From assembly GCF_002156875.1 (NCBI RefSeq), contig NZ_NCSY01000004.1, forward strand, positions 558,001 through 622,000: DNA of 64,000 bases, in the 5' to 3' direction. The notes under the pieces were generated by a model that worked only from the letters and a program-made list of their open reading frames with translations, did not search any database and had not been told where the DNA came from. A program made the position numbers and the translations under genes. The DNA is from Bacillus sp. EAC. Lineage in GTDB: Bacteria; Bacillota; Bacilli; Bacillales; Bacillaceae_G. Shown piece by piece: positions 26,687 through 36,208 of this stretch (position 1 is the first letter of the stretch; each line of letters starts with the position of its first letter).

Positions 26687-27766
26687 TTATTCAACAATTC
26701 CAGTATGAAGAATATCTAAATCAACTTTAATTTTTACCTTTACATGTGGATATTGTTCTTTCCATTTTTTATAATCAAAATTTCTTTTATGGGCTTCTAA
26801 TTTGGAACCAAACCCTAAAGGGTCAACATTATTCTTTTGAAATATACTTATTAACTCCATCTGATCTTTTTCAATCTGTTTTTTTATTTGTTTACTAATT
26901 TCCTTAATATGTTTAGGTAATAATATTGGCTTTGGACCTGTATATTCTAGAATTCTTGCATTCATATCAAGATGAATATTAAATTCTGGTTTACCTTTTT
27001 TCATTTTAATTTTATATTTAATTTTGGAGTTAATATTATCTATGGCTATATGCTGTCCTTTAAATTTAAATTGATGAAACCCTTTCTTATAGGATTCCAT
27101 TAAAGTTTTGAAAGCGAAGGCATCATTCCAAGGTATCTTTACAACGAACTTGTCGTCCTTAAATATGGCGATTCCTGTAATTTTAATCGTACCTTTATCA
27201 TTTTTTATCATGGGTAAAAAAGGATCCTGTCCTTCTTCAAAATATTGATATAAATAGGTTGAGAAGTCACTTTTAGGCATCGGACCTGTTTCTGAATTTT
27301 GTTGCAGTAAATCATGAAGGTATAATGAGATGTTTTCTTGTTTATATTCCTTTAAAGATAGTAAATCGAAAGTTTCTCCTTCCACTACAGCCATTTGTAA
27401 TAAATTTCCAATTGCCGGATCTCGATTAAACGTATCAACTATTGGATATATTCCTTTTTTAGCCAAATCTAAACTAAAAACGACAAGGCGAAGTTGACCA
27501 GACATCATTCGATGACGGATTTGTTTATCTATTTTTTCCCTTGTGTTTTTGAGGGTATCTCCCTTCGCAGATACGATATCAAATTCAGTTGTTTCGTTTG
27601 CTCGAAAGATCGGAAAGGTGACAGTTGCTCTGAGCTGGTTTTGTTCTTGATCAAAACCAGCTCCTTGAATAATATTTATTTCATTTACATTTGAAGAAGG
27701 GATAAATGAACAACTTGTTAAAACAAATGTCATACAAATTAATAAAATAAGAAGATACTGTCTCAT
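26687..27766 (-). CDS. GerA-type spore germination receptor, C subunit (lipoprotein), operon 1
   Basis: A 359-residue GerAC-family lipoprotein. The signal peptide LLILLICMTFVLTSC ends in a lipobox with Cys19, and the rest has the family pattern of three alpha/beta domains. The C subunit sits on the outer face of the inner spore membrane and is needed for receptor assembly. ATG at 27766 is chosen because GGGGAG lies 6 bp before it and the start overlaps the GerAB stop by 4 bp (ATGA), giving translational coupling; the frame runs 23 codons further upstream without a signal peptide. Confidence 0.9.
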   Translation of the reverse strand: MRQYLLILLICMTFVLTSCSFIPSSNVNEINIIQGAGFDQEQNQLRATVTFPIFRANETTEFDIVSAKGDTLKNTREKIDKQIRHRMMSGQLRLVVFSLDLAKKGIYPIVDTFNRDPAIGNLLQMAVVEGETFDLLSLKEYKQENISLYLHDLLQQNSETGPMPKSDFSTYLYQYFEEGQDPFLPMIKNDKGTIKITGIAIFKDDKFVVKIPWNDAFAFKTLMESYKKGFHQFKFKGQHIAIDNINSKIKYKIKMKKGKPEFNIHLDMNARILEYTGPKPILLPKHIKEISKQIKKQIEKDQMELISIFQKNNVDPLGFGSKLEAHKRNFDYKKWKEQYPHVKVKIKVDLDILHTGIVE

Positions 27767-28848
27767 GTTGATCTCCCCGATTTTGTAAAAATGTAAACGA
27801 TTGAAAATAATGGGATATAAATATAAAAAAGCCAAAGAGAGATTTTACTAGTAAAATCAACAAACGTATTTAGAATATAACGCGTGTCTAGTAATTGACA
27901 GACAATGATGCTGATGAAGCTTATTAAAATTAAATTATATTTTTGCTTGAATTTAAATATTAATTTCATTCCTCTGCTCGTACTCCATAGTAGTAATGCT
28001 ATGATTGAAATTACTTTTATTAAGAAAGTAGAAATCAAAATGTATTCAAACCTTTCTAAAAAAGGAAAATGAATTAGTTTTGCAATGTAGATTCTTGACC
28101 AAATTATATGTTCAATTTGTTTTTCACTTAATAGTAAAAACGTTGTGAATGCAGATAAAGTGAAGATCAAACTGGAAAAAGCTACACCATATTGAGCGAA
28201 TTTTTGAGATTTGTTGCCATTCCGGATAAAGGGATAAACCATTAGCAAAATTTCAAAACCTGCCATTGTGTAAATTGATTGTTTTGCAGATAATAAAAGT
28301 TCTTTAAATGAATGGTCAAAAACAGGCAATAAATTATCAATATGAATATATTTTATTGGTAAATGAAATAGTAGTGCGTAAAGAATTGCTGTAAATATTC
28401 CTGATAAAAAAGCAATTCCAGTTACTACCCGAAAACCGCCTGAAACGATGTAATAGCATAATAATAAGATTAAAGTACTCAGTACCCATGTAGGTAAAGT
28501 CGGAAACATCCATACTTGGACAATTTCAATATATAATCTGAGCACAGAAATACAGGCAATCAAATAATAAATCATGATGACTAAGCTAAGCATTGACCCG
28601 AAAATCTTTCCAAAGAATTGATTATGGGCATCGATAATATCTCCATTTGCAGCAGTTAACAATTTAAACATTAACCATACGACTAGATGGACAAATAGTC
28701 CTGCAATTATCACACTGATCCATGCATCATAACCTGCATCTTTAGCGATAATTCGTTGAAATCCTAAGACACCGACCCCTATTTGTGAGCTAGTAATAAT
28801 AAAAAATAGGAGATAGGGAGAAACCTGTTGTCTTCTATATATCGTCAT
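27763..28848 (-). CDS. GerA-type spore germination receptor, B subunit, operon 1
   Basis: A 361-residue membrane protein with ten predicted helices, of the GerAB branch of the APC superfamily (FFIITSSQIGVGVLGFQRII at the first unwound helix, then NGDIIDAHNQFFGKIFG). This subunit carries the germinant (amino acid or sugar) binding pocket; the ligand cannot be told from sequence. AAGGAG precedes the ATG. It starts 18 bp after the A subunit. Confidence 0.92.
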   Translation of the reverse strand: MTIYRRQQVSPYLLFFIITSSQIGVGVLGFQRIIAKDAGYDAWISVIIAGLFVHLVVWLMFKLLTAANGDIIDAHNQFFGKIFGSMLSLVIMIYYLIACISVLRLYIEIVQVWMFPTLPTWVLSTLILLLCYYIVSGGFRVVTGIAFLSGIFTAILYALLFHLPIKYIHIDNLLPVFDHSFKELLLSAKQSIYTMAGFEILLMVYPFIRNGNKSQKFAQYGVAFSSLIFTLSAFTTFLLLSEKQIEHIIWSRIYIAKLIHFPFLERFEYILISTFLIKVISIIALLLWSTSRGMKLIFKFKQKYNLILISFISIIVCQLLDTRYILNTFVDFTSKISLWLFYIYIPLFSIVYIFTKSGRST

Positions 28849-28866
28849 TTATAATCTCCTTAGAAT

Positions 28867-30348
28867 TTATTCGTCAAAATCACTTGGTGGTCCCGGACGT
28901 TTAATATCATTTGTTGATCTAATTTTTTTGTTCGGTCTTAAGTTAGTAGGATTTTTCATTTGTTTACTAAAAGGCAATCTTATCCATAAGTCATATATCG
29001 CTGTTTTTCGATAAGGGTAGGATCCTAAATATGGCCTACCAAGAGAAGTTAATCTTAATAAATGAGCAATTAGAAAAATAAAGCTCATAAAAATACCTAG
29101 TAATCCAATAAATTGTGACATTAAGATGACTGGAAACCTTAAAAAACGAATTGTATTGTTAAATTTATATATTGCTGATGTATAGGATGCAAGTGTACCT
29201 AATCCAACAAATATTAAAAGAATGTTACTTGTTAACTTTGCTTCAACAACCGCTTGACCAATTACGATTCCTCCAACGATCCCTAGTGTTTGACCAATTT
29301 TCGATGGTAAACGAAGACCGGCTTCCTTTACTAGCTCAATGGTAATTTCTAAAAATAACACTTCAATTATTGGTGGAAAAGGAACAGATGCTCTAGAAGA
29401 TACAAGTGATTCTAGTAATTGCGGTGGAATTAACTCATAATGGTAGGTTAATACAGCAACATAAAGTGGTGTGATAAACACTGCAAGCGTAAGTCCGAAA
29501 ATTCTCAACAAACGGAAAAAAGTTGCTAGTACCCAATTAACATAATAGTCTTCCATTGCAATAATTGTTTCGTCAATTAATGCAGGTGTAAGAATAAGAT
29601 TTGGAGACCCATCCACAACGATTACGATTTTACCTTCTGTTAAACCAGCAACCGCGCGATCTATTCGTTCAGTAGGAATGGATTGAGGAAAAATAGAATT
29701 TGTATTGTCACCTATCATAGTCGAAATATATGAACTATCCGAAATATGGTCATACTGAATTTCTTTAATCCGTTGAGTAACTGTATGTAAATTTTCTTCG
29801 TCCGCAATTCCGCTTAAGTGCATAACTGCTACTCTTGTTTTTGATAATTCTCCTACAGTTAATTCCTTCAGATGCAGATCAGTAATAGGTAGTTTTTTTC
29901 GAATTAAATTAATGTTTACATCGATATCCTCAACAAATCCAACCTGTGGACCTAGAGTAGTTGATTCCATTAAAGGTGGACCAATTGTTCGTGAAAAATT
30001 GTTTTCAACATTAACAAGGAGGCATTCATTTTTATTGTTTTGATATTGAATAGCCATAAAACCTTGCAGAAGCTTACTTTTTATTATGCTACTATCAGTC
30101 GTAATAATTAGTTGTTGAATTGGAATTTGAGATTTTAATTCTTCTAAAGTTAGATTTTTTGTTAATATAGGAAAAACTTGATTATGTTGTATTTCCGTCG
30201 AAACTAAGGTTTGAAAAAAAGAAATACAATAGTAATGCTCTTCATCGGGAGTAGTTGTATATGAAATAAAATCATTGGAATTCTTTAAATCATCCATCCA
30301 ATTTTTTGAAGATACTTCTTCTTTATTATTATTATTATTATTGAACAT
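28867..30348 (-). CDS. GerA-type spore germination receptor, A subunit, operon 1
   Basis: A 493-residue GerA-family protein with a long cytoplasmic N-terminal domain (about 1-280), a membrane domain with PFPPIIEVLFLEITIELVKE and LPSKIGQTLGIVGGIVIGQA, and a short C-terminal tail. A subunits form the oligomeric ion channel of the receptor. The N-terminus carries six consecutive Asn codons from an ATT/AAT triplet run. AGAGGAAG is the ribosome binding site. Operon order A-B-C is canonical. Homologues of operon 2 are related but clearly divergent. Confidence 0.93.
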   Translation of the reverse strand: MFNNNNNNKEEVSSKNWMDDLKNSNDFISYTTTPDEEHYYCISFFQTLVSTEIQHNQVFPILTKNLTLEELKSQIPIQQLIITTDSSIIKSKLLQGFMAIQYQNNKNECLLVNVENNFSRTIGPPLMESTTLGPQVGFVEDIDVNINLIRKKLPITDLHLKELTVGELSKTRVAVMHLSGIADEENLHTVTQRIKEIQYDHISDSSYISTMIGDNTNSIFPQSIPTERIDRAVAGLTEGKIVIVVDGSPNLILTPALIDETIIAMEDYYVNWVLATFFRLLRIFGLTLAVFITPLYVAVLTYHYELIPPQLLESLVSSRASVPFPPIIEVLFLEITIELVKEAGLRLPSKIGQTLGIVGGIVIGQAVVEAKLTSNILLIFVGLGTLASYTSAIYKFNNTIRFLRFPVILMSQFIGLLGIFMSFIFLIAHLLRLTSLGRPYLGSYPYRKTAIYDLWIRLPFSKQMKNPTNLRPNKKIRSTNDIKRPGPPSDFDE

Positions 30349-30516
30349 AGTTCTTCCTCTTACTTTTTAATAGTAGGATTTGGAAGTTGAATGATAATTA
30401 TTCAAGAGGAGTGGCAAGAATTGACATGTAAGTAAATGCTCACCAATGCGAGATAAAATAAAATGCTATTATAACCACACAAGAAGGGGGAGGGTCGTAA
30501 AGGCTTATATGTACGT

Positions 30517-30544
30517 ACAAAAAACCACTCAATGAGTGGTTTTG
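30517..30544 (-). terminator. Terminator of the sulfatase-MFS transcript
   Basis: AAAACCACTC-AATG-GAGTGGTTTT; the minus strand continues TTTTTTGTAC. It lies 20 bp after the MFS gene stop. Confidence 0.88.
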
Positions 30545-30563
30545 GTTAAAATTAATAATAATT

Positions 30564-31832
30564 TTAAATTTCCTTTGGTTCTCTAAACTTGATGTCTGTA
30601 GTGTTCTGTACTATAGGTGAGTCAGGTTTTGCAAATTTAGCAAATAAAGCGCAACCGATCACTATGACGGCTGCAGTAAACATAATCGTGTAATTAAACC
30701 CCTGTAATGTGTTTTTTCCTGCCAGGTCGATCAGGTAACCGCAAACAAGTGGACCAATGATACCTGATAGATTTTGAAAAGAAGTACCGAGACTTACCAT
30801 CAACCCGCGTCTAGTTGGAAGTAAACTCATCATGATAATCGGACCAACATTTAACATGTTCGTTGTTAATCCTAGAGCTACACCTATAATTGCAATTAAT
30901 AATACTGGAGCTTGTACAAGTGTTGCTGAAAAAAGTAATACGGCACTAATAACTTGTAGTAAGGCTGAATATAAAACACGAGAAGTACGTATATTATTCG
31001 ATTTCTTAAATAACTTATCAGAACAGATCGAAGCACTGATGGACACTACCGTGTTAATAAGGCCAATTGATAAAACTGCTAGTCCCATTTTTGTTTGGGT
31101 TAAATGTATACCTTTTACCAAATAGACTGGTAGCCATACTGAAATCCATACGACAAAGCCGAAACTAGCAAATAAATTAAGTAAAGTAAAAATTAAAGTA
31201 GGGGAGAATAAAATTGGTTTAAATTCGGACCATTTGAGTTTTTCAACAGGCAATTTTACATTTGTTGTTTCAACAGTTGTTTTTGATTTCTCTTTAACAA
31301 ATGGCCAAATAAGTACCCAAATAAGACTAGCTACACCTAAAGCCACAAATGAAGTTCTCCAGCCATACGTTTGATTTACGTGTACTAAAACAGGTGTCAA
31401 TGCCATTGCACCAATCATCGCACCTACATTAATGACCGAAAAAGCCAAACCGCGAGATTCTGCTGGAAATACTCTGCTTATATGGCTGATTGCCACAGGT
31501 CCGAATGGGCCTTCAAATACACCAAGTAGAATTCGATAGATAAGTAGAAAGCTAAAACTTGTTATGAAAAAAGTTCCAAATTGTAATAGTGTCCAAGCGA
31601 TTATGAGAATGCCTAACATCTTTTTTGTACCAATTTTATCAGACCAAGCTCCTCCGACTACACCAGATACAGCAAAAAACCAGAAAAATATACTTCCGAG
31701 TAAACCATATTGTACATAGGATAGGTTAAAATCTTTTATGATAAAAACAGATGCGACACTTGTTGAGGATTTATCAGCAAAATTAATAAGTGTTGCGATT
31801 AACAACATAATGAGAATTACCCAGCGTTTCAT
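30564..31832 (-). CDS. MFS transporter (anion:cation symporter-like) next to sulfatase
   Basis: A 422-residue protein with 12 helices. The loop 2-3 motif GGAWSDKIGTKKMLG is the MFS signature, and helix 4 carries RILLGVFEGPFGP, resembling hexuronate, glucarate or organic-anion symporters. ATG at 31832 follows GGGAG by 8 bp; the frame reaches 11 codons further up. It lies 105 bp downstream of the sulfatase in the same direction, so import of a sulfated compound or export of its product is likely. Substrate not determinable. Confidence 0.85.
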   Translation of the reverse strand: MKRWVILIMLLIATLINFADKSSTSVASVFIIKDFNLSYVQYGLLGSIFFWFFAVSGVVGGAWSDKIGTKKMLGILIIAWTLLQFGTFFITSFSFLLIYRILLGVFEGPFGPVAISHISRVFPAESRGLAFSVINVGAMIGAMALTPVLVHVNQTYGWRTSFVALGVASLIWVLIWPFVKEKSKTTVETTNVKLPVEKLKWSEFKPILFSPTLIFTLLNLFASFGFVVWISVWLPVYLVKGIHLTQTKMGLAVLSIGLINTVVSISASICSDKLFKKSNNIRTSRVLYSALLQVISAVLLFSATLVQAPVLLIAIIGVALGLTTNMLNVGPIIMMSLLPTRRGLMVSLGTSFQNLSGIIGPLVCGYLIDLAGKNTLQGFNYTIMFTAAVIVIGCALFAKFAKPDSPIVQNTTDIKFREPKEI

Positions 31833-31898
31833 GTAAAGCACTCCCTTACAAATTAATTTTTTCAATTGCCTTTGCTATTCCTGCTCATACAATAGGTC

Positions 31899-31925
31899 AG
31901 AAAGTATGGCCTAACCATACTTTCT
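31899..31925 (-). other. Intercistronic hairpin between sulfatase and MFS genes
   Basis: AGAAAGTATGG and CCATACTTTCT form a perfect 11-bp stem with a 5-nt loop and no T tail on either strand. It may mark RNA processing or partial termination and so set the sulfatase:transporter ratio. Confidence 0.55.
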
Positions 31926-31937
31926 ATTAACTTCTAC

Positions 31938-34058
31938 TTAATCGTTTTGTAATTTAAACTCGACTTTTTGTATTTTACCTGTAAACGCAAAGTCTTCCAA
32001 ATCTGCATAGTTTTTACTAACAGGTAAATAAGCATCTCGTCCAATATCTAATCCTTCAGTTGAAATCAAAAACGGTAAGGTTTTTGGCATTTCGACTTCG
32101 CCAACCTGATGATTATCGATAAATAGCTTCCCTATTCCTTTTAAAAGACCTGATTTCGAAAATTCAAAATGAACTGTTGATATTCCAATTGGAACTTCTA
32201 GATTGGATTCAATTTTATAGACTGTCCCCACATAATTATACTCATAAAATAAACGATTATTTTGAATATACATTGTATATCCACTGTATTGATTTCCTTG
32301 TGCAATCAATACACCTTCGCAGTCTTTGCTTGGACGATCAATCGGCACAGAAATCTCGTAAGATCGATTTAATATAGGTGGTGATGCAAGACTATGACTC
32401 ATTCCTGGGAAGAAAGTAAACTCTGTACGAGATCTTACTTTATCATCAGGGGAGATGTAAGCGAATAATTCGATCGTTTGATCAATCATCGGAAGCGCAT
32501 TATATTCTTTTACTTCTTCGAACCAGATATCTTGTAATTCTTTAAGTTTTTCAGGGTACATTGCAGCCAAATCGTCACTTTGAGAAAAATCTTTGTTTAT
32601 GTTAAATAAGCACCATTGGTCTTCTTCGAATGGGGTTCCTTTTGTATGAAAAGAGATCGCCTTCCAGCCATCATGCCAAATCGCACGCTGTCCTGCCATA
32701 AGGAAATATTGAGTTTCCCGTCTTGTATGAACTGCAGGATCTTCAAATGTATACTCCATGCTCACTCCGTGCATCGGCATTTGTTTAACGCCTTTGATTT
32801 CTTCAGGTGCACTTATTCCTGCTAATTCTAGAACAGTAGGAGTGACATCAATCACGTGATGGAACTGATCGCGAACGTTCCCACTATCCATGATTCGATT
32901 TGGGAAATGATAAATCAACGGAACATGAATACCACCGTCAAAAGTTGTTTGCTTATAATATTTAAAAGGTGTATTGCTAGCTTGTGCCCAGCCACGAGGA
33001 TAGTTAGGTTGTGTATTTGGTCCACCTATTTCATCAATGCGATCTTTCATACTTTCAGCAGTTGTTGGAACACCGTTGAAGTAGGAATTTTGTTCCAAAA
33101 TGCCATCAAATTCGCCTTCTTGGCTTGCACCATTATCAGATAGAAATACAATCATCGTATTATCCAATTGACCAATTGCTTCAAGAAAGTCAATGAATCT
33201 ACCAATCTGTTCATCTGTGTGAGTAAGGAATCCCGCATATGTTTCTTGGAATCTTTCAAAAAGATGCTTTTCATCATTGGAAAGTTTGTCCCATTCCTTT
33301 ACACCAGGATTGCGTTCAGCAAGTACAGTATCAGATGGAACAATTCCTAATGATTTTTGACGTTCAAGCCTTTCTTCACGAATTCGCTCCCAACCTTTGT
33401 TATATGTTCCTTTATACATATCGATATAACGCTTGGAAACTTGATGTGGTGAATGCTGTGCGCCAAAGGCAAGATACATAAAAAATGGTTTCTCTGGATA
33501 AATTGAAGCATGGTCAGAAATAAACTTTATCCCATGATCGACAAGATCCTCTGAAAGATGGTAATCAGGTTTCTTTGGAGGCTCCACACTATGATTATCG
33601 TAAACTAAACTAGGTGTATATTGATCTGTCATGCCTTCTAAAAATCCGTAAAATCGATCAAAGCCTTTTCCTAGCGGCCAGTTATGAAAAGGGCCAGCAG
33701 CTGATTCTTCATAAATAGGTGCCAAATGCCATTTTCCTATAGCAAAAGTACTATAATCATTTTCTTTAAGAATTTCAGCTATCGTTCCTGCGGAAGGAAT
33801 TATTTTACCACGTGTGCTCGGGACATCAGGACCTAAATCAAAATTTGATAGAAGACCCATACCTACAGAATGGTGATTTCGCCCAGTTAATAAACTTGCT
33901 CGAGTAGGGGAGCAAAGGGGCGTAACATGGAAGTTATTATAACTCAATCCATTTTGAGCTAAACGATCGATATTTGGCGTCATAATTTCTGAACCGTAAC
34001 AACCTAGGTCTGAAAAACCCATATCATCAAGTACAATATATACGATATTATTTTTCAT
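31938..34058 (-). CDS. Type I sulfatase (arylsulfatase family)
   Basis: A 706-residue sulfatase. Metal ligands Asp-Asp lie in YIVLDDMGFSDLG, and the formylglycine site Cys49 is in LCSPTRASLLTGRNHHS (C-x-P-x-R). Further ligands are in FLSDNGASQEGEFDG and GKWHLAPIY. No signal peptide is visible, so it is probably cytoplasmic. A C-terminal beta-rich region of ~200 residues fits the large arylsulfatase group. ATG at 34058 is used because AAAGGAG lies 8 bp before it; the earlier ATG is too close. Cys-type activation would be by the FGE encoded 142 bp upstream. Confidence 0.92.
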   Translation of the reverse strand: MKNNIVYIVLDDMGFSDLGCYGSEIMTPNIDRLAQNGLSYNNFHVTPLCSPTRASLLTGRNHHSVGMGLLSNFDLGPDVPSTRGKIIPSAGTIAEILKENDYSTFAIGKWHLAPIYEESAAGPFHNWPLGKGFDRFYGFLEGMTDQYTPSLVYDNHSVEPPKKPDYHLSEDLVDHGIKFISDHASIYPEKPFFMYLAFGAQHSPHQVSKRYIDMYKGTYNKGWERIREERLERQKSLGIVPSDTVLAERNPGVKEWDKLSNDEKHLFERFQETYAGFLTHTDEQIGRFIDFLEAIGQLDNTMIVFLSDNGASQEGEFDGILEQNSYFNGVPTTAESMKDRIDEIGGPNTQPNYPRGWAQASNTPFKYYKQTTFDGGIHVPLIYHFPNRIMDSGNVRDQFHHVIDVTPTVLELAGISAPEEIKGVKQMPMHGVSMEYTFEDPAVHTRRETQYFLMAGQRAIWHDGWKAISFHTKGTPFEEDQWCLFNINKDFSQSDDLAAMYPEKLKELQDIWFEEVKEYNALPMIDQTIELFAYISPDDKVRSRTEFTFFPGMSHSLASPPILNRSYEISVPIDRPSKDCEGVLIAQGNQYSGYTMYIQNNRLFYEYNYVGTVYKIESNLEVPIGISTVHFEFSKSGLLKGIGKLFIDNHQVGEVEMPKTLPFLISTEGLDIGRDAYLPVSKNYADLEDFAFTGKIQKVEFKLQND

Positions 34059-34200
34059 ATTCATAGCTCCTTTAAATAGTAAAATTAACTAATCTATTAA
34101 TGGCGTTAGTATACGATTGATTAAAGTTGTCAACTTATATTTATTATTAAAAGAGTGGAAGTCAACTGGTTGTTAAAACAAAGCTATTTGGCATGTTTTT

Positions 34201-35160
34201 TTACGCATCTCTAGCACATCGAAATCCCATATTCCCAGTAGAACTGTCTGGCGTATTGGAACTACGGGCAGCTACTCGATAACGATTACAGTAAGATTCG
34301 TGACATAGATAGGAGCCGCCACGAATTACTTTGGAAGTTCCACTTGGAATACCTTTTGGATTTTCTCTCGTGTCTTGTAAATGATAAGTTGGACTGAACC
34401 AATCAGAACACCATTCCCATATATTTCCTGAAACATTATATAAGCCAAAATTATTAGGAGTAAACGACCTAGCAGGGGCTGTTCCTTCATATCCGTCTAA
34501 AGCTTGATTGTCATTCGGAAATTGTCCTTGCCAAATATTTGCATAATGTTCACCGTTTGGGTGCAATTCGTCGCCCCAAGCATATTTTTTTTGTTCTAAA
34601 CCACCCCGAGCCGCATATTCCCACTCAGCTTCTGTTGGCAACCTTTTCTGAGCCCAAATGCAATAAGCGGAAGCATCATTCCAGGATACGTGAATTACCG
34701 GATGATCAAGTCGATTTTCAATCGTTGAATCTGGTCCTTCAGGATGTTGCCAGTCTGCTCCATCTACAACGAGCCACCAAGGAGTTTGATGAACATGTTG
34801 TATAACATTCTTCTTGGTTTCAGAAGTTACAAGCGAATGAAAAACAAAGGACCAACCATAAACTTCAGCTTCAGTTTTATAGCCGGTATCATTTACAAAG
34901 TCTTTAAATTGAGAATTTGTAACCGTACAAGTATCTATATAGAATGGATTTACTTTTATTTTACGTATAGGTCCTTCACCATCAGCATTATATCCATCTG
35001 GATCATCTGTACCCATCAGGAATTCTCCGCCAGGGAGGTAAACCATATCTTTGTTTGATCGATTTTGACAACTAGTAACAGCACTTATTTCTTTATATTG
35101 AGTTAAGTTTGATTTTGGTTTTGTTGGAGAACAGCAATCATTTATTATTTCGAATTCCAT
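34201..35160 (-). CDS. Formylglycine-generating enzyme (sulfatase-modifying factor)
   Basis: A 319-residue FGE-sulfatase domain protein. The catalytic cysteine pair Cys286 and Cys291 is in GGSYLCHESYCNRYR, followed by NTPDSSTGNMGFRC, matching aerobic copper-dependent FGE closely. It oxidises the sulfatase Cys to formylglycine using O2. Other family parts: PGGEFLMGTDDPDGY, HPVIHVSWNDASAYC, RLPTEAEWEYAARGG. It lies directly upstream of its likely client. The ribosome binding site (GTGAGTGATT) is weak. Confidence 0.93.
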   Translation of the reverse strand: MEFEIINDCCSPTKPKSNLTQYKEISAVTSCQNRSNKDMVYLPGGEFLMGTDDPDGYNADGEGPIRKIKVNPFYIDTCTVTNSQFKDFVNDTGYKTEAEVYGWSFVFHSLVTSETKKNVIQHVHQTPWWLVVDGADWQHPEGPDSTIENRLDHPVIHVSWNDASAYCIWAQKRLPTEAEWEYAARGGLEQKKYAWGDELHPNGEHYANIWQGQFPNDNQALDGYEGTAPARSFTPNNFGLYNVSGNIWEWCSDWFSPTYHLQDTRENPKGIPSGTSKVIRGGSYLCHESYCNRYRVAARSSNTPDSSTGNMGFRCARDA

Positions 35161-35306
35161 TCAAATCACTCACTTTAAAAGTTATGGATGTAACAGGCAA
35201 TTCGTTTAATCAGCTATTTAGTGAATAATAAAAAAGAAGGATACATAAATCTTACATAATGTTTCTCCTACTTAGAACCAACTTTGCTATTAGTTCTTTA
35301 TGCAAC

Positions 35307-35338
35307 AAAAAGGAACTCAAAATGAAGTTCCTTTTTTA
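35307..35338. terminator. Terminator after the SDR pair
   Basis: AAAAAGGAACT pairs with AGTTCCTTTTT across an 8-nt loop, with T runs on both strands. It ends the minus-strand SDR transcript. Confidence 0.9.
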
Positions 35339-35371
35339 ATTTCTGTTGAAAAAATTAAATCTAATATACGT

Positions 35372-36139
35372 TTATTTTGCTAATGCTGCTAATCCAGACC
35401 AAATTCCCAATGAAGTACCAGCAGTAATTCCTCCATCAATAGTGACAGCTTGACCTGTAATAAATTTAGCATCGTCCGAGCTTAAGAAATGAACTAATGA
35501 AGCAACTTCTTCAGGTAAACCAGAACGACCAAGAGGTGTAACCATGTTATTAATTGCTCTTTGTTCAGGAGCAGAACTATTTTGCAACATTGGTGTTTCA
35601 ATTGTTCCAGGACAAATGCAGTTTACACGAATATTACGAGGGCTTAACTCAAGTGCAGCAGTTTTAGTAAGTCCGATAACAGCATGCTTTGATGCAACAT
35701 ATGGTCCATATGTTGGCACACCTTGTAAACCTGCTACAGATGCAGAATTAATAATTACCCCTCCATCACTTAAGTGAACAGATCCATGTTTTAGACCATA
35801 CAATACACCCATCGTGTTTACTTTAAAAGATGCTTCATAATCTTCTGATACAGCATCAGACATCATAGTTAACCCTCTACCAATTCCAGCATTGTTAAAA
35901 AGAATATCAATTCGGCCATATGCTTCAACAGTTTTTTCAAGTAAAGCTTGTACATCATTTTCATTTGAAACATCTGTTTTGATATACAAACCATCAATTT
36001 CTAATGCTAGTTTTGTTTCGTCTGTAAGATCAGCAACTACAACTGTAGCTCCAGCTTGATTAAAGCGTTTAACAGTAGCAAGTCCAATACCTGAACCTCC
36101 TCCAGTGATTACAGCAACTTTTCCTTTTAGTGAAAACAT
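35372..36139 (-). CDS. Short-chain dehydrogenase/reductase (SDR family), second of pair
   Basis: A 255-residue classical SDR: cofactor loop TGGGSGIG (12-19), NNAG in the fourth strand, catalytic Ser in INSASVAG and Tyr147-x3-Lys151 in YGPYVASKHA. The C-terminal SSDDAKFITGQAVTIDGG is the SDR closing motif. AAGGAG before the ATG. It ends a two-gene minus-strand unit. A decayed copy of this 3' end lies at 40291-40404. Substrate unknown. Confidence 0.9.
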   Translation of the reverse strand: MFSLKGKVAVITGGGSGIGLATVKRFNQAGATVVVADLTDETKLALEIDGLYIKTDVSNENDVQALLEKTVEAYGRIDILFNNAGIGRGLTMMSDAVSEDYEASFKVNTMGVLYGLKHGSVHLSDGGVIINSASVAGLQGVPTYGPYVASKHAVIGLTKTAALELSPRNIRVNCICPGTIETPMLQNSSAPEQRAINNMVTPLGRSGLPEEVASLVHFLSSDDAKFITGQAVTIDGGITAGTSLGIWSGLAALAK

Positions 36140-36208
36140 ACTAATCCAGCTCCTTTTAGTGATTTATTTTTTAAATTTTCTGATATTTTATTGTGTAAAA
36201 AAGTGATC

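Noticed and set aside
30324-30345. ATT/AAT triplet run in the A subunit of operon 1 as a phase-variation tract
   Set aside because: A triplet repeat changes only the number of Asn residues and cannot shift the frame.
30384-30410. TTGAATGATAATTATTCAA upstream of germination operon 1 as a Fur box
   Set aside because: Only part of the 7-1-7 Fur pattern is present and the gene downstream has no link to iron.
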